This document shows, one piece after another, positions 26,729-37,864 of a stretch of 64,000 nt of DNA. The first letter of the stretch is position 1. Each line of letters begins with the position of its first letter. Source of the stretch: a bacterium BMS3Bbin13. Its GTDB lineage: Bacteria > Pseudomonadota > Gammaproteobacteria > 21-64-14. Below the pieces are notes generated by a model. The model was not told the DNA's origin and did no database searches. It was given only the letters and a program-made list of their open reading frames with translations. The stretch lies in assembly GCA_002897735.1 (NCBI GenBank), contig BDTW01000025.1, positions 1 to 64,000 on the forward strand, given 5' to 3'. A program made the position numbers and the translations under genes.

Positions 26729-29700
26729 ATGCTGCAGATAGCCGGCAGCCCGGCCCTGTCCCGTTTCCGCGCCGACGCGCTGGCCGACCGGATTCGCCTG
26801 GAACTCCCGGAGTTCGGCGCTGTTTATGCGGAGTTCGTGCATTTTGCCGATCTGGAACGGGTGTTGCGGCCGGCCGAGCGCGAGCGCCTGGAGCGGCTGC
26901 TGCACTACGGACCGGAGCGCCCCCCGGAACTTCCTCCGGGATCCGCGGCCGGGAATCTGCAACTGGTGGTGCCTCGCCTCGGCACCCTCTCCCCCTGGTC
27001 CAGCAAGGCCACCGATATCGCCCACAATTGCGGGCTCGGTGTAGTACAGCGCCTGGAGCGGGGCGTTGCCTACTTCCTCACGCGCCGGGACGGGACCCCT
27101 CTGGGGGCCGGCGAGGCGGCCCGTATCCGCCCGCTGCTGCATGACCGCATGACGCAGACCGTTCTCGACTCGTTCGAGGAGGCGGCGGGGCTGTTCCTGC
27201 AGGCCGAACCGGCGCCGCTCGTCACCGTGGACGTGCTCGGCGGCGGGCGCGCAGCGCTCGAGGCGGCCGACCGCGCGCTCGGCCTGGCGCTCTCTTTCGA
27301 CGAGGTGGACTACCTGCTGGAGCATTTCACGGCGATCGGGCGCAACCCGGGCGACATCGAACTGATGATGTTCGCGCAGGCCAACTCCGAACACTGTCGC
27401 CACAAGATCTTCAACGCCGACTGGGTGATCGACACCCGCGCCCGTGAGCATTCGCTGTTCGCGATGATCCGCAACACGTATCGCGTCAGCCCCGGGGGGG
27501 TGCTCTCGGCCTACCGGGACAATGCCGCGGTCATCGAGGGATGGCCGGCGCAGCGCTTCTTTCCGGACCCGGGCGGCGGGTGCTACCGGCAGGTCGAGGA
27601 GCCCGCCCACATCGTGATGAAGGTCGAGACCCACAACCACCCGACCGCCATCTCGCCGTTCCCCGGCGCCGCCACCGGCGTCGGCGGCGAAATCCGCGAC
27701 GAGGGCGCCACCGGCCGCGGCGCCCGGCCCAAGGCGGGACTCGCCGGCTACTCGGTGTCCAACCTGCGTATCCCCGGCTTCGTGCAGCCCTGGGAGGGCG
27801 ACTTCGGGCGCCCCGGGCGCATCGTCTCGGCCCTGGAGATCATGCTCGAGGCGCCGATCGGCGCGGCGCGTTTCAACAACGAATTCGGACGGCCCAATCT
27901 GGCGGGCTATTTTCGTACCTTCGAGGAGGCGGTGCCGGGACCGTCGGGGCGCGAGGTGCGCGGCTATCACAAACCGATCATGCTCGCGGGCGGACTCGGC
28001 AACATCCGCGCGCAGCACGTCGAGAAACGCGATCTGCCGGAGGGCGCCCTGATCGTGGTGATCGGCGGGCCCGCGATGCTGATCGGGCTCGGCGGCGGCG
28101 CCGCCTCCTCGGTGGCCGCGGGGACCGGCAGCGAGGCGCTGGATTTCGCCTCGGTACAGCGCGGCAACGCCGAGATGCAGCGTCGTTGCCAGGAGGTCAT
28201 CGACCGTTGCTGGGCGCTGGGCGAGGATAACCCGCTGCTGTCGATCCACGACGTCGGCGCCGGCGGATTGTCGAATGCGGTTCCCGAACTGGTCGACGGC
28301 GGCGGGCGCGGCGGGTGCTTCGAGCTGCGCGCGGTGCCGAGCGCCGATCCCGGGATGTCGCCCATGGAGATCTGGTGCAACGAGGCCCAGGAACGCTACG
28401 TGCTGGCGATCGTCCCGGAGCGCCTGGAGGGTTTTCGCGCGATCTGCGAGCGCGAGCGCTGTCCGTTCTCGGTCATCGGCGAGGCGAGCGCCGAGCGCCG
28501 GTTGCTGGTCGGGGACGGGCTGTTCGACAACACGCCCGTGGACCTGCCCCTCGACGTGCTGCTCGGCAAGCCGCCGAAGATGCTGCGCGAGGCCCGCCAC
28601 CACCCGTTCCACAAGCCCGGGCTGGAACTCCCGGACGCCGATCTGCACGCGGTCGCCCTGCGCGTGCTGCGTCTGCCGGCGGTGGGCAGCAAGGCGTTTC
28701 TCATCACTATCGGCGACCGCACCGTGGGTGGATTGACGGCGCGCGACCAGATGGTCGGTCCCGGACAGGTCCCGGTGGCCGATTGCGCGGTGACGCTGGC
28801 CGATTATTCCGGTTATCGCGGCGAGGCGATGGCGTTGGGCGAGCGCGCGCCGGTGGCCCTGGTCGATGCCCCGGCCTCCGGGCGCATGGCCGTGGGCGAG
28901 GCGCTCACCAACCTGGCCGCGGCGCATATCGGGCGTCTCGGCACGGTGCGACTGTCGGCCAACTGGATGGCGGCGGCCGGCCACCCGGGCGAGGACGCCG
29001 CCCTCTACGACACGGTGCACGCACTCGGCGAGGAACTCTGCCCGGCGTTGGGCATCGCCATCCCCGTGGGCAAGGACTCGCTGTCCATGAAGACCGTGTG
29101 GCACGATTCGGAGGGCGAGCACGCGGTCATCGCGCCGCTCTCGGTGATCATCTCGGCGTTCGCGCCGGTGCTCGATGCGCGGCGCACGCTCACCCCGCAG
29201 TTGATCGCGGAGGACGGCGTGCTGATCCTCGTGGACCTCGGCAAGGGGCGCAACCGGCTCGCCGGTTCCGCGCTCGCCCAGGTATACCGGCAGGTCGGCG
29301 AGCACGCGCCGGATCTCGACGACCCCCGCGCGCTGGCGGCGTTCTTCGAGGCCGTCCAGGATCTCAATGAGGCCGGCCGTATCCTCGCCTATCACGACCG
29401 TTCCGACGGCGGCCTGTTCGTCGCGTTGTGCGAGATGTCCTTCGCCGGGCGCTGCGGTGTGAGCGTATCCCTCGATGCGCTCGGCGCGGATCCGCCGGCC
29501 GCGTTGTTCGCCGAGGAACTGGGCGCCGTCCTCCAGGTGCGTGCCGCCGATCAGGCCGCGGTTCTGGCGCGCTTCCACGCCGCCGGCCTCGGGCGGCACA
29601 CCCACCTGCTCGGCGCCCCGAACGGCGAAGACCGCATACGCATCTCGTTGCGCGGGCGCGAATGTTTCTCCGCAACGCGCGCCGAACTACAGGCGGCCTG

Positions 29701-30634
29701 GTCGGAGACCGGCTACCGGATGCAGGCGCTGCGCGACAATCCCGAGTGCGCGCGCCAGGAGTTCGAGGCCCCGGCGCGCCGCGCCACCGACGTGCCCGTC
29801 GTGCATGTGCCCTTCGATCCGGACGCCGATCCCGCGGCGGCGTACCTCGCGCGCGGTGCGCGCCCGCCGGTGGCGATCCTGCGCGAGCAGGGCGTGAACG
29901 GGCACGTCGAGATGGCAGCGGCTTTTCATCGCGCCGGATTCGAGGTCCACGACGTGCACATGAGCGACCTGCTCGCGGGGCGCGTCGCGCTCGATTCGTT
30001 CCACGGCATCGCCGCCTGCGGGGGGTTCTCCTACGGCGACGTGCTGGGGGCGGGCGAGGGGTGGGCGAAGACCATTCTGTTCGACGAACGCCTGCGCGCG
30101 GCGTTCGAAGCGTTCTTCGCGCGTACCGACCGCTTCGCGCTGGGGGTGTGCAACGGCTGTCAGATGCTCGCCGCGCTGCGTGAACTGATCCCGGGTACGG
30201 AGCACTGGCCACATTTCGCCACCAACGCCTCGGAGCAGTTCGAGGCGCGCCTGAGCCTGGTCGAGGTCCTGCCCTCGCCGTCGATCGTCTTCGCCGGTAT
30301 GGAGGGCGCGCGGCTGCCGGTACCGGTCGCCCACGGCGAGGGGCGCGCGCGGTTCCCCGCCGACATCGAACCGGAGGCCGTGCTGCGCGAGGGGCTCGCG
30401 ACGTTGCGCTACGTCGATGCCGGCGGCGCGCCGGCCGAATACTATCCGGAGAACCCGAACGGCTCGCCGCTGGGCATCACCGGCCTCACCAATCGCGACG
30501 GGCGCATCACCATCCTGATGCCGCACCCGGAACGGGTGTTCCGCACCGTGCAGTTGTCCTGGCACCCGCCCGAGTGGGGCGCGGATTCGCCGTGGCTGCG
30601 ACTGTTCCGCAACGCGCGCCGCTGGGTCGACTGA
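26729..30634 (+). CDS. purL: Phosphoribosylformylglycinamidine synthase (large PurL)
   Basis: A 1301-residue single-chain PurL of the gammaproteobacterial type. It has the N-terminal FGAM-synthase region, two AIRS-like halves ([17 protein letters not shown] and [21 protein letters not shown] in the first) and a C-terminal glutamine amidotransferase domain with nucleophile Cys in LGVCNGCQM and AHGEGRARF downstream. It makes formylglycinamidine ribonucleotide from FGAR, glutamine and ATP in purine synthesis. The start at 26729 gives [14 protein letters not shown], typical of the family. REP elements follow the gene. Confidence 0.97.
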   Translation: MLQIAGSPALSRFRADALADRIRLELPEFGAVYAEFVHFADLERVLRPAERERLERLLHYGPERPPELPPGSAAGNLQLVVPRLGTLSPWSSKATDIAHNCGLGVVQRLERGVAYFLTRRDGTPLGAGEAARIRPLLHDRMTQTVLDSFEEAAGLFLQAEPAPLVTVDVLGGGRAALEAADRALGLALSFDEVDYLLEHFTAIGRNPGDIELMMFAQANSEHCRHKIFNADWVIDTRAREHSLFAMIRNTYRVSPGGVLSAYRDNAAVIEGWPAQRFFPDPGGGCYRQVEEPAHIVMKVETHNHPTAISPFPGAATGVGGEIRDEGATGRGARPKAGLAGYSVSNLRIPGFVQPWEGDFGRPGRIVSALEIMLEAPIGAARFNNEFGRPNLAGYFRTFEEAVPGPSGREVRGYHKPIMLAGGLGNIRAQHVEKRDLPEGALIVVIGGPAMLIGLGGGAASSVAAGTGSEALDFASVQRGNAEMQRRCQEVIDRCWALGEDNPLLSIHDVGAGGLSNAVPELVDGGGRGGCFELRAVPSADPGMSPMEIWCNEAQERYVLAIVPERLEGFRAICERERCPFSVIGEASAERRLLVGDGLFDNTPVDLPLDVLLGKPPKMLREARHHPFHKPGLELPDADLHAVALRVLRLPAVGSKAFLITIGDRTVGGLTARDQMVGPGQVPVADCAVTLADYSGYRGEAMALGERAPVALVDAPASGRMAVGEALTNLAAAHIGRLGTVRLSANWMAAAGHPGEDAALYDTVHALGEELCPALGIAIPVGKDSLSMKTVWHDSEGEHAVIAPLSVIISAFAPVLDARRTLTPQLIAEDGVLILVDLGKGRNRLAGSALAQVYRQVGEHAPDLDDPRALAAFFEAVQDLNEAGRILAYHDRSDGGLFVALCEMSFAGRCGVSVSLDALGADPPAALFAEELGAVLQVRAADQAAVLARFHAAGLGRHTHLLGAPNGEDRIRISLRGRECFSATRAELQAAWSETGYRMQALRDNPECARQEFEAPARRATDVPVVHVPFDPDADPAAAYLARGARPPVAILREQGVNGHVEMAAAFHRAGFEVHDVHMSDLLAGRVALDSFHGIAACGGFSYGDVLGAGEGWAKTILFDERLRAAFEAFFARTDRFALGVCNGCQMLAALRELIPGTEHWPHFATNASEQFEARLSLVEVLPSPSIVFAGMEGARLPVPVAHGEGRARFPADIEPEAVLREGLATLRYVDAGGAPAEYYPENPNGSPLGITGLTNRDGRITILMPHPERVFRTVQLSWHPPEWGADSPWLRLFRNARRWVD

Positions 30635-30971
30635 GGCCGCCGCCCCGTCCCGCCGACGACGCTGAGAGATCCCACCGGCCGTGCCTGGATCCCTGACGTC
30701 GGCCGGGCGAGCCCGGCCCTACCGGGTCGGCGCGGTGCGCATTCCATGGTAGGGCGGGCCTCGGCCCGCCGGCGACGTTTGGGGGTTGCCCTGTGGTTTG
30801 TGGGGCCGGTGGAATCGGCCGGGCGAGCCCGGCCCTACCGGGGCGGCGCGGTGCGCATTTCACGGTAGGGCGGGCCTCGGCCCGCCGACGACGTTCGGGT
30901 TACGCCGCGGTTGCGGATTGCGGCGGTGTCGGCCGGGCGCGCCCCACCGGAAGGGGCTGCCGGGTTTCGCG
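30635..30971. repeat. Tandem REP-like repeat region in reverse orientation (two B-A units)
   Basis: Between convergent purL and the DUF815 gene. B elements (GGCCGGGC-ga-GCCCGGCC) are at 30701-30718 and 30817-30834; A elements (GGCGGGCC-tc-GGCCCGCC) at 30753-30770 and 30869-30886. Both pairs are offset by exactly 116 bases. This is the reverse complement of the unit seen at 20.8-21.1 kb, with the same B-A spacing. A degenerate B lies at about 30929-30945. Confidence 0.85.
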
Positions 30972-31838
30972 TCACTCGCCCAGGGCGTGGCGCCCGGCCC
31001 AGTCGCGTGCGAACTGCCAGGCGACCCGCCCGCTGCGCGAACCGCGCAGCAACGCCCATCGCAACGCCTCGCGCCGCGTCTGCTCACGCTCGACGGCCGG
31101 CGCGTGCAGCCGCTTCAGCCAGTGCTGCACGATCTCCAGATAGCGCTCCTGCGAGAACGGATGGAAGGCCAGCCACAGCCCGAAGCGCTCCGAGAGCGAG
31201 ATCTTCTCCTCGATCGCCTCGCCGGGATGGATTTCCTCGTCGATGACCCGCGTCTCCCGGTTCTCGCGCTGCGTCTCCGGCAGGAGGTGGCGGCGGTTGG
31301 AGGTCGCGTGGAGGAGCACGTTGTCGGGCAGCGCGGTCAACGCGCCTTCGAGCACCGCCTTGAGGGCCCGGTAGCCGGCCTCGCCGGCGTCGAAGGACAG
31401 GTCGTCGGTGAACACGACGAAGCGCTCGGGTCGCGCCTCGAGCAGCGGGAGGATTTCAGGCAGGTCGAGCAGTTGCGCCTTGTCGACCTGCACCAGGCGC
31501 AGGCCGTCGCCACGGAATCGCTCGAGCAGCGCCTTGATCAGCGATGACTTGCCGGTGCCGCGCGCACCCCAAAGCAGTACATTGTTGGCCGGAAGACCGG
31601 CGAGGAACTGGCGCGTGTTGCGTACCAGTTCCGCCTTCTGTTCGTCGATACCGCGCAGGTCGCTCAGGCGCAGCCGGTGCGGGTGCGGGACGGCCTTCAG
31701 AGATCCGCGCGCGCCGGGCCGGTACCAGCGAAACGCCGGCGCGCGCCAGTCGGGCTCGGTCGGCGCCGGCGGCAGCAGGGCCTCGACGCGGGCAAGGATG
31801 CGGTCCGCCCGTTCCAGTAATTCGTGATGCTCTGCCAT
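30972..31838 (-). CDS. DUF815 family AAA-type ATPase
   Basis: A 288-residue ATPase with Walker A GARGTGKSSL (residues 91-100) and a Walker B-like VVFTDDLSFD. The TSNRRHLLPE and IDEEIHPGEAIEEKISLSERFGLWL segments are characteristic of the DUF815 family, a group of P-loop ATPases found in many bacteria with no established role. The ATG at 31838 is preferred to an upstream in-frame start, which would add Arg-rich residues. It stands alone, flanked by repeats on both sides. Confidence 0.88.
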   Translation of the reverse strand: MAEHHELLERADRILARVEALLPPAPTEPDWRAPAFRWYRPGARGSLKAVPHPHRLRLSDLRGIDEQKAELVRNTRQFLAGLPANNVLLWGARGTGKSSLIKALLERFRGDGLRLVQVDKAQLLDLPEILPLLEARPERFVVFTDDLSFDAGEAGYRALKAVLEGALTALPDNVLLHATSNRRHLLPETQRENRETRVIDEEIHPGEAIEEKISLSERFGLWLAFHPFSQERYLEIVQHWLKRLHAPAVEREQTRREALRWALLRGSRSGRVAWQFARDWAGRHALGE

Positions 31839-32162
31839 CGGAGACTCGCGTTCGGCTCGTCCCGCTCGCTGCGGGCCGATCCGGCTCAGCATAGCGGATC
31901 GCCGGAATCCGCTCTACGGGGAGGGCGATGGTGACGACCATCCGTTCCGGCGCCTGCCCGAGGGCGAGGCCGCGGATCGGGCGCCGGTCGTTTGATCCGC
32001 CGGCGCCGGCCGGGCGAGCCCGGCCCTACAATCGAACCATCAACGCCGTGGGGGCCCGGAGGGCGAGACAAGCCCCGCCAACGACGCTCGATACCGCCGT
32101 GGACATCAACGGCCCCGGCTTGCGGCGGGATTCCCGGATTCCGGTCTGCGTCCGGGTTACCG
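31839..32162. other. Intergenic region with one B-type REP element
   Basis: About 324 bases between two minus-strand genes. A B element (GGCCGGGC-ga-GCCCGGCC, 32008-32025) is followed by CTAC and, near 32055-32085, by a decayed A element (GGCCCGGAGGGCGAGACAAG…). No gene is supported. Confidence 0.6.
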
Positions 32163-33182
32163 TCAACCTCCGCCCTGCAAGTGCAGGGCGAGCGCGAGAT
32201 AGGCCGCATACAGCGCGCCGTTGACCAGCAGGTGCCGGACGCGGATGCCGCCATGTTTCAAGTGCCAGCGCAGCCAGATCGCCGCGAGCAGCGCGGTGAT
32301 CATTGCCGCGAGCACCTCGCGCCGCGGGACCCAGGGAGTGACGAGGATCCCCAGGGCGGTGAGCAGCGAGCCCTGGAAGACCATCGCTCCGGTGATGTTG
32401 CCGAAGGCGAGCGTGTCCCTGCCCTTGCGGATCCAGAGGATACTGTTCACCTTCTCGGGCAGCTCGGTGGCGATCGGCACGATCACCAGCGAGAGCAGCA
32501 GCGCCGAGATCCCGAGCCGGCCGGAGAGCTGCTCGACGCCGTAGATGAAGCCCTTGGCGCCGGCGATCAGCAGGCCCAGCCCGGCGGCGAACTGCATGAG
32601 GATGACCGGCGTGCTCTCGGGCAGGCCGAGGCGCGCGAGCCACATGGGTTCGTGGGCCTCGGTGCCGTGGCCGTTTTGCACGAGCGTGCTCGAGGCGCGT
32701 ACGGTGAGCAGCACGTAGACGAAGTAGGCGACGACCAGTACCACGGCGATCGCCGCGCGCAGGGCGGCGAGGGCGGGCGGCACGAACAGGGTCGCGCCGG
32801 CCAGGGCGAAGGTCAGTAGGAAGAAGTCCAGATCGCGGATCAGCCCACTCGGTTCGGGCCGGAAGCGGGCCCGTGCGCCGCGCGTGCGCAACGAGACCAC
32901 GGCGAGCAGCGACAGGGAGAGCGTCGAGAGCATCAGCGGCGCGCCCAGGATCGCCCCTATGCCGATCTCGTGGTTCAAGTGCGTGTCGGCGGTGCCGGCG
33001 AACACCGCAAGCAGGGGTACGGCGGTCTCCGGAAGCGCCGTGGCGATCGCCGCGAATACCGACCCGGTCACGCCCTCGGAGATGCCCAGGCGCTCGCCGA
33101 GGTGTTCGAGCGCGTTGGTAAAGACCTCTGCGGCGGCCAGGATCACCAGCAGCGACAGGATCAGGTCGAGTGAGGCCGGCAT
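32163..33182 (-). CDS. Sodium/calcium exchanger family membrane protein
   Basis: A 339-residue protein with about ten hydrophobic helices in two related halves, as in the CaCA exchanger superfamily. The alpha-repeat motifs are visible as GSVFAAIATALPETAVPLLAV in the first half and VIVPIATELPEKVNSILWI with FGNITGAMVFQGSL in the second. These repeats carry the ion-coordinating acidic residues. It should exchange Na+ or H+ for Ca2+ or another cation across the inner membrane; specificity is not readable. Confidence 0.88.
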   Translation of the reverse strand: MPASLDLILSLLVILAAAEVFTNALEHLGERLGISEGVTGSVFAAIATALPETAVPLLAVFAGTADTHLNHEIGIGAILGAPLMLSTLSLSLLAVVSLRTRGARARFRPEPSGLIRDLDFFLLTFALAGATLFVPPALAALRAAIAVVLVVAYFVYVLLTVRASSTLVQNGHGTEAHEPMWLARLGLPESTPVILMQFAAGLGLLIAGAKGFIYGVEQLSGRLGISALLLSLVIVPIATELPEKVNSILWIRKGRDTLAFGNITGAMVFQGSLLTALGILVTPWVPRREVLAAMITALLAAIWLRWHLKHGGIRVRHLLVNGALYAAYLALALHLQGGG

Positions 33183-33219
33183 GGTCCGGGTCGTGGTCTC
33201 CGGTGGGTGTGCGCGGGCG

Positions 33220-34890
33220 TCAGGCGAGCTTCTTATAGCGGATACGTCGGGGTTGGTCGGTCTCTACGCCCAGCCGCGCCCTGCGGTCCGACTCGTAGTC
33301 GCTGAAGTTGCCCTCGAACCAGGTTACGCGGCCGTCGCCCTCGAAGGCCAGGATGTGCGTGGCGATCCGATCCAGGAACCAGCGGTCGTGGGAGATCACC
33401 ATCACGCAGCCGGGGAAGGTGAGGATCGCCTCCTCGAGGGCGCGCAGGGTCTCCACGTCGAGATCGTTGGTCGGCTCGTCGAGGAGCAGCAGGTTGCCGC
33501 CGCTGTGCAGCAGCTTGGCCAAGTGCACGCGGTTGCGTTCACCGCCGGAGAGTTCCCCGATGCGCTTCTGTTGGTCGGTTCCCTTGAAGTTGAAATGTCC
33601 CACGTAGGCCCGTGACGACATCTCGAATTTGCCCACGGTGATGATATCCCGGCCGTCGGAGATCTCCTCCCAGACGGTGCGGGTGTCGTCCAGAGTGTCG
33701 CGGGACTGGTCGACGTGGGCGAGCTGCACGGTATCGCCGAGGCGGATCGCGCCGCCGTCGGGTTGCTCGCGCCCGGCGATCATGTGGAACAGGGTGGTCT
33801 TGCCGACGCCGTTCGGTCCGATGATCCCGACGATGCCGCCGCGCGGCACGCGGAAGCCGAGATCCTCGAAGAGCAGGCACCCGTTGTAGCCCTTGGACAG
33901 GTGCTCGGCCTCGACGACCTGTTCGCCGAGCCGCGGCCCCGGCGGGATGTAGATTTCCTGTCTCTCGTTGCGCTTCTGGAACTCCTGCGAGGCCAGCTCC
34001 TCGTAGCGTTTGAGGCGCGCCTTGCTCTTGGTATGGCGTCCCTTGGTGCCGGCGCGCACCCACTCGAGTTCGGCCTCCAGGCTCTTGCGGTGCGCGCTCT
34101 CCTGGCGCTCCTCCCGGGCGAGGCGCGCCTCCTTCTGTTCCAGCCAGGAGGAGTAGTTGCCCTCCCAGGGGATGCCGTGGCCGCGGTCCAACTCCAGGAT
34201 CCAGCCGGCGACGTTGTCCAGGAAATAGCGGTCATGGGTGACCGCCACGACCGTGCCCGGGTACTCGCCGAGGAAACGCTCCAGCCACGCCACGGATTCC
34301 GCGTCGAGGTGGTTGGTCGGCTCGTCCAGGAGCAGCATGTCGGGCCCGGAGAGCAGCAGGCGGCACAGTGCCACGCGGCGGCGTTCGCCGCCCGAGATCT
34401 GCATCACGTCGGCGTCCCAGGGCGGCAGGCGCAACGCGTCGGCGGCCACTTCCAGGCGCCGGTCCAGTTCCCAGGCGCCGGCCGCGTCGATCGCGTCCTG
34501 CACCTGCGCCTGCTCGGCGAGCAGGTTCTCCATCTCGCCGTCGTCCAGGGGTTCGGCGAAGCGCATGCTGATTTCGTTGAAGCGCTCGACGAGCGCCTTG
34601 AGTTCCGCGATGCCCTCTTCGACGTTGCCGCGCACGTCCTTCTCCGGGTCGAGCTGCGGTTCCTGGGGCAGGTAGCCGATGCGGATGCCGGGCTGCGGCC
34701 GGGCCTCGCCCGTGTGCTCGCGATCGACTCCGGCCATGATCCGCAACAGGGTCGATTTGCCGGAGCCGTTGAGCCCCAGCACGCCGATCTTCGCGCCCGG
34801 GAAGAACGACAGCGAGATGTCCTTGAGAATCTCGCGCTTCGGCGGGACCATCTTGCCCACGCCGTTCATGGTGTAGATGTATTGTGCCAT
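33220..34890 (-). CDS. ettA: Energy-dependent translational throttle protein EttA (ABC-F)
   Basis: A 556-residue ABC-F protein with two ABC domains: Walker [10 protein letters not shown] and GPNGVGKTT, signatures [15 protein letters not shown] and [15 protein letters not shown], and Walker B DEPTNHLD and DEPTNDLD. The linker (about residues 240-305) is the charged tRNA-interacting motif, and the arm insertion ([21 protein letters not shown]) marks the EttA subfamily. EttA binds the ribosomal E site and gates elongation by ADP/ATP ratio. Length (E. coli EttA has 555) and N-terminus [13 protein letters not shown] agree well. Confidence 0.97.
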   Translation of the reverse strand: MAQYIYTMNGVGKMVPPKREILKDISLSFFPGAKIGVLGLNGSGKSTLLRIMAGVDREHTGEARPQPGIRIGYLPQEPQLDPEKDVRGNVEEGIAELKALVERFNEISMRFAEPLDDGEMENLLAEQAQVQDAIDAAGAWELDRRLEVAADALRLPPWDADVMQISGGERRRVALCRLLLSGPDMLLLDEPTNHLDAESVAWLERFLGEYPGTVVAVTHDRYFLDNVAGWILELDRGHGIPWEGNYSSWLEQKEARLAREERQESAHRKSLEAELEWVRAGTKGRHTKSKARLKRYEELASQEFQKRNERQEIYIPPGPRLGEQVVEAEHLSKGYNGCLLFEDLGFRVPRGGIVGIIGPNGVGKTTLFHMIAGREQPDGGAIRLGDTVQLAHVDQSRDTLDDTRTVWEEISDGRDIITVGKFEMSSRAYVGHFNFKGTDQQKRIGELSGGERNRVHLAKLLHSGGNLLLLDEPTNDLDVETLRALEEAILTFPGCVMVISHDRWFLDRIATHILAFEGDGRVTWFEGNFSDYESDRRARLGVETDQPRRIRYKKLA

Positions 34891-35189
34891 CGTGTGGATC
34901 CGTCGATTTCAGATTCAGGAGGGTTCGGGCGGGACATTATCGACGAATCCTCGGCGCCTTTCCATGGCACCCCTGCGGCGGGTTCCCGGCGCCGCGCCGC
35001 GATGTCCGCGGAACCGGGGATCGACGACTATCCCGGCGGCGCCGGTCGCCGCTGCATACCCTGTCGGGCGGTTGCAATCCCTCGCGCCGCGTGCTCCAAT
35101 CCGGCTTCGGACAGCACGACACGGGGAGGTCGACGCAGCCCGCACACCGGCGGTAACAATCAGCACGCCGGGTACGCTGTTCGCACGTG

Positions 35190-37046
35190 ATGTCGTTGAA
35201 TTCCGATGCACCGGAAGGGGCTCGCGAGACCGGGGATCGGTCTCCAGGCCTCCCAAAGGCCGGCCTGGAGGTCGGCGACCGGATCGTCCAGTATCTCGAA
35301 CAGCTCGGCGTCGAATACGTCTTCGGCGTCCCCGGCGGTGCGATCGAACCCCTCTACAACGCCCTCGCGCGCAGTGCGCGCCGCGGCGGTCCCCGCCCGG
35401 TGCTCGCGCGCCACGAGACCGGTGCCGCCTTCATGGCCGACGGTTACGCGCGCGAGACCGGCCGCCTGGGCGTGTGTTGCGCCACCACCGGTCCCGGCGC
35501 GACCAACCTCCTCACCGGCGTCGCCACCGCCTACGAGAACGAGATCCCGCTGCTGGTGATCACCGCGCAGACGCCTCTACAGACTTTCGGCCGTGGCGCA
35601 TTTCAGGAGTCCTCGTGTTCCGGGGTCAATACGGTGGCGATGTTCCGTCACTGCACGCGTTACAGTTCTCTCGTCTCGCATTCCTCCCAACTCGATACCA
35701 AGATCGCGGGCGCGATCCTGAGCGCACAGCATTCGCCGCGCGGTCCGGCGCACCTGAGCATCCCCCTGGACCTGCTTCGTACACCCGTCGATCCGGGATC
35801 CGCGTTGCTGGATCTGCGCGGACTTGCGCAGCGCCCGGAGCTGGTGGACCGGAAACTCGTCGATACCCTTTGCGAGCATCTCTTGGGGGCGCTGCGAGTC
35901 GTGATGCTGATCGGGCCGGGCTGTGGCGGCGCCGCGGGTCTTGCCATGGAGGTCGCCGCCGAACTCGATGCGCGCGTAGTGGTGACGCCCGGTGCCAAGG
36001 GACTGGTCAGCGCCTACCATCCGCGTTTCCACGGCGTGTTCGGGATGGGTGGGCATCGTAGCGCACGCGAGTTACTCTGTGACCCTGCGGTCGACTGCGT
36101 GCTCGCGATCGGGACCACGTTGGGTGAGTGGGCCAGCGGCGCGTGGGACGAGGTCGCATTGCTCAATCCACGCCTGATCCACATCGACGACAATGCCGAG
36201 CATTTTGCGCGATCGCCGATGGCGCGCCTGCATGTGCTCGGCGACCCGGGCGGGGTGCTCGCGGGCGTACGCGATCGAATCAGCCGGCGTGCCGTATCCC
36301 GGGGGCGGACTCGGCAGTCCGACCCGCGGCAGTCCGCGGCCGGAGCGATCCGTGTCGACGCCGGATTCCCGCACGCATTGTTCGCGCCGCTCCGGTTCGC
36401 GCTCGACGAGGTGCACAAGGCGTATATGGAGGACGCGCCTCTGAAGCCGCAGTGTCTGATGCGCAAGCTCGGCAGTCGGTTTCCGCCGCCGACCCGATAT
36501 CTGGTGGATACCGGCAACAGCCTGCCCTGGGCGGTCCACTACCTGCATCCGCTCGACCGAAGGTTGGCCGGGTTTCGGCCAGCTTGTGGCGGTCTGTTTC
36601 GCGCGTGCCTGGAGTTCGCCCCCATGGGCTGGGCGATCGGTGCCGCGATCGGAACCGCGCTGGCTCGGCCCGGAACCCCGGTGGTTTGCATCACCGGGGA
36701 CGGTAGCGTGCTCATGAACGGCCAGGAGCTTACGGTCGCGGTGGCGGAAGCACTGCCGGTAATCTTCGTCGTGCTGAACGATGCCGCACTCGGCATGGTG
36801 CGGCATGGTCAGCGTTTGGCGGGGGCGGAGTCGGTGGCGAACACGCTGCCGCCTGTCGACTTCTCCGCCGTGGCACGCGCGATGGGTGCGGAAGGCCATG
36901 TCATTCGCTGCGCCGCGGATCTCGAGGCGCTGGACGTCGACGCCCTGTGTGCGCGTCCCGGACCCACGCTGCTCGACTGCCGGATCGATCCTGGAGAGGT
37001 GCCGCCGATCGCCACCCGCATGAAGGCGTTGAGGGCGCTTCCGTGA
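35190..37046 (+). CDS. Thiamine-diphosphate enzyme, acetolactate-synthase-like
   Basis: A 618-residue ThDP enzyme. The cofactor-activating Glu is Glu76 (ARHETGAAFMADGYA); the Mg-ThDP motif is GDGSVLMNGQEL (Asp504 onward) ending in VLNDAALGMV. Middle-domain segments (AMFRHCTRYSSLV, GPAHLSIPLDLL) fit the acetolactate-synthase-like group, but the ilvG/ilvI small-subunit partner is absent and the active-site neighbourhood (FQESSCSGVNTV) differs. The true reaction is unknown: decarboxylation or carboligation of a 2-oxoacid is inferred. ATG 35190 directly follows an in-frame GTG at 35187; the RBS is weak for both. The stop overlaps the next start (GTGA), coupling it to two citrate-synthase-like genes. 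Confidence 0.85.
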   Translation: MSLNSDAPEGARETGDRSPGLPKAGLEVGDRIVQYLEQLGVEYVFGVPGGAIEPLYNALARSARRGGPRPVLARHETGAAFMADGYARETGRLGVCCATTGPGATNLLTGVATAYENEIPLLVITAQTPLQTFGRGAFQESSCSGVNTVAMFRHCTRYSSLVSHSSQLDTKIAGAILSAQHSPRGPAHLSIPLDLLRTPVDPGSALLDLRGLAQRPELVDRKLVDTLCEHLLGALRVVMLIGPGCGGAAGLAMEVAAELDARVVVTPGAKGLVSAYHPRFHGVFGMGGHRSARELLCDPAVDCVLAIGTTLGEWASGAWDEVALLNPRLIHIDDNAEHFARSPMARLHVLGDPGGVLAGVRDRISRRAVSRGRTRQSDPRQSAAGAIRVDAGFPHALFAPLRFALDEVHKAYMEDAPLKPQCLMRKLGSRFPPPTRYLVDTGNSLPWAVHYLHPLDRRLAGFRPACGGLFRACLEFAPMGWAIGAAIGTALARPGTPVVCITGDGSVLMNGQELTVAVAEALPVIFVVLNDAALGMVRHGQRLAGAESVANTLPPVDFSAVARAMGAEGHVIRCAADLEALDVDALCARPGPTLLDCRIDPGEVPPIATRMKALRALP

Positions 37047-37864
37047 GCGAGCGGCGCGAAGTGATCCATACCCGCATCTGGGAAGAGGAGCCGGAGTCCG
37101 ACAACCCGTTCGCGGCTGCCGCCTGCTACTGCCGCGGCTACGACGTCTACGGTGAGGTGCTGGGGAATGCCCGCTGGAGCGAATACCTCTATCTGCTCTT
37201 TGTCGGCGAGCGGCCCTCGTCCGAACAGGCGCGGCTGTTAGAGGACCTGACGGTGGCACTGGCCAACCCGGGCCCGCGCGATGCCGGCGTGCGGGCCGCC
37301 ATGAACGGCGGGGCAGGGGGGTCGACCGCCGCCGCCTGCCTGATGGCGGCTCTCGCCGCCGGGGCCGGCCAGTACGGCGGCGCGCACGAGGTCTACCGGG
37401 TGCTGGAGAACTGGGCGGCCTGCGGATGCGACCTCGAGGCTTGGTGCGAGCGCCTGCGCCACCCGCCGGAGGAGGAGCGCGCCGACATCTGGTCCCCCAT
37501 GGAACATCCGCCGGGCTTCGACCCGCATGGAGCGAGCTGCGCGACACCCGTTCGCCGCACGCTGGCGCACCTTGCCTCGCACAGCCCGGGTCCCGCACTG
37601 GCGTGGCTGGCCGCGCAGCGCGAGGCCCTGGAGACGGCCGCCGACTGCCCGCTCGCCATGACCGGGGTCGCCGCCGCGGCGCTCGCCGACCTCGGCCTCG
37701 CGCCCGCGGCCGGCGAGATGCTGTTCCTACTCCTGCGCCTGCCCGGCGCCGCCGTCCACGCCCTGGAGCAGATGGATTACGGTTGGCGTCGCTACCCTTT
37801 CTTCCATGACGCCGTGATTCTCACCGACGACCCCGGCGCCGCTCCCGCGGAGGAGCACCCGTGA
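37043..37864 (+). CDS. Short citrate-synthase-like protein I, active site atypical
   Basis: A 273-residue protein with a citrate-synthase fold signature. YCRGYDVYGEVLGNARWSEYLYLLFVGERPSSEQ resembles the CS YRGY…FLEVAYLLLYGELP region, and the C-terminal LADLGLAPAAGEMLFLLLRLPGAAVHALEQ resembles the CS LG…FAIARTPGWIAHWLEQ helix. Canonical CS catalytic residues seem missing: GPxHGG reads GQYGGAHE (Tyr at the His position), and VDFYSG reads LAMTG (no Asp). At 273 residues it is well below the 370-430 usual for CS. GTG start at 37043 is coupled to the ThDP gene; the stop is coupled to the next gene. By-eye alignment only. Confidence 0.72.
   Translation: MSERREVIHTRIWEEEPESDNPFAAAACYCRGYDVYGEVLGNARWSEYLYLLFVGERPSSEQARLLEDLTVALANPGPRDAGVRAAMNGGAGGSTAAACLMAALAAGAGQYGGAHEVYRVLENWAACGCDLEAWCERLRHPPEEERADIWSPMEHPPGFDPHGASCATPVRRTLAHLASHSPGPALAWLAAQREALETAADCPLAMTGVAAAALADLGLAPAAGEMLFLLLRLPGAAVHALEQMDYGWRRYPFFHDAVILTDDPGAAPAEEHP

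Noticed and set aside
26279-29605. An 1108-codon minus-strand open frame opposite purL
   Set aside because: The purL frame carries all conserved motifs. The antisense translation is low-complexity His/Arg/Gly-rich, typical of GC-rich shadow frames.
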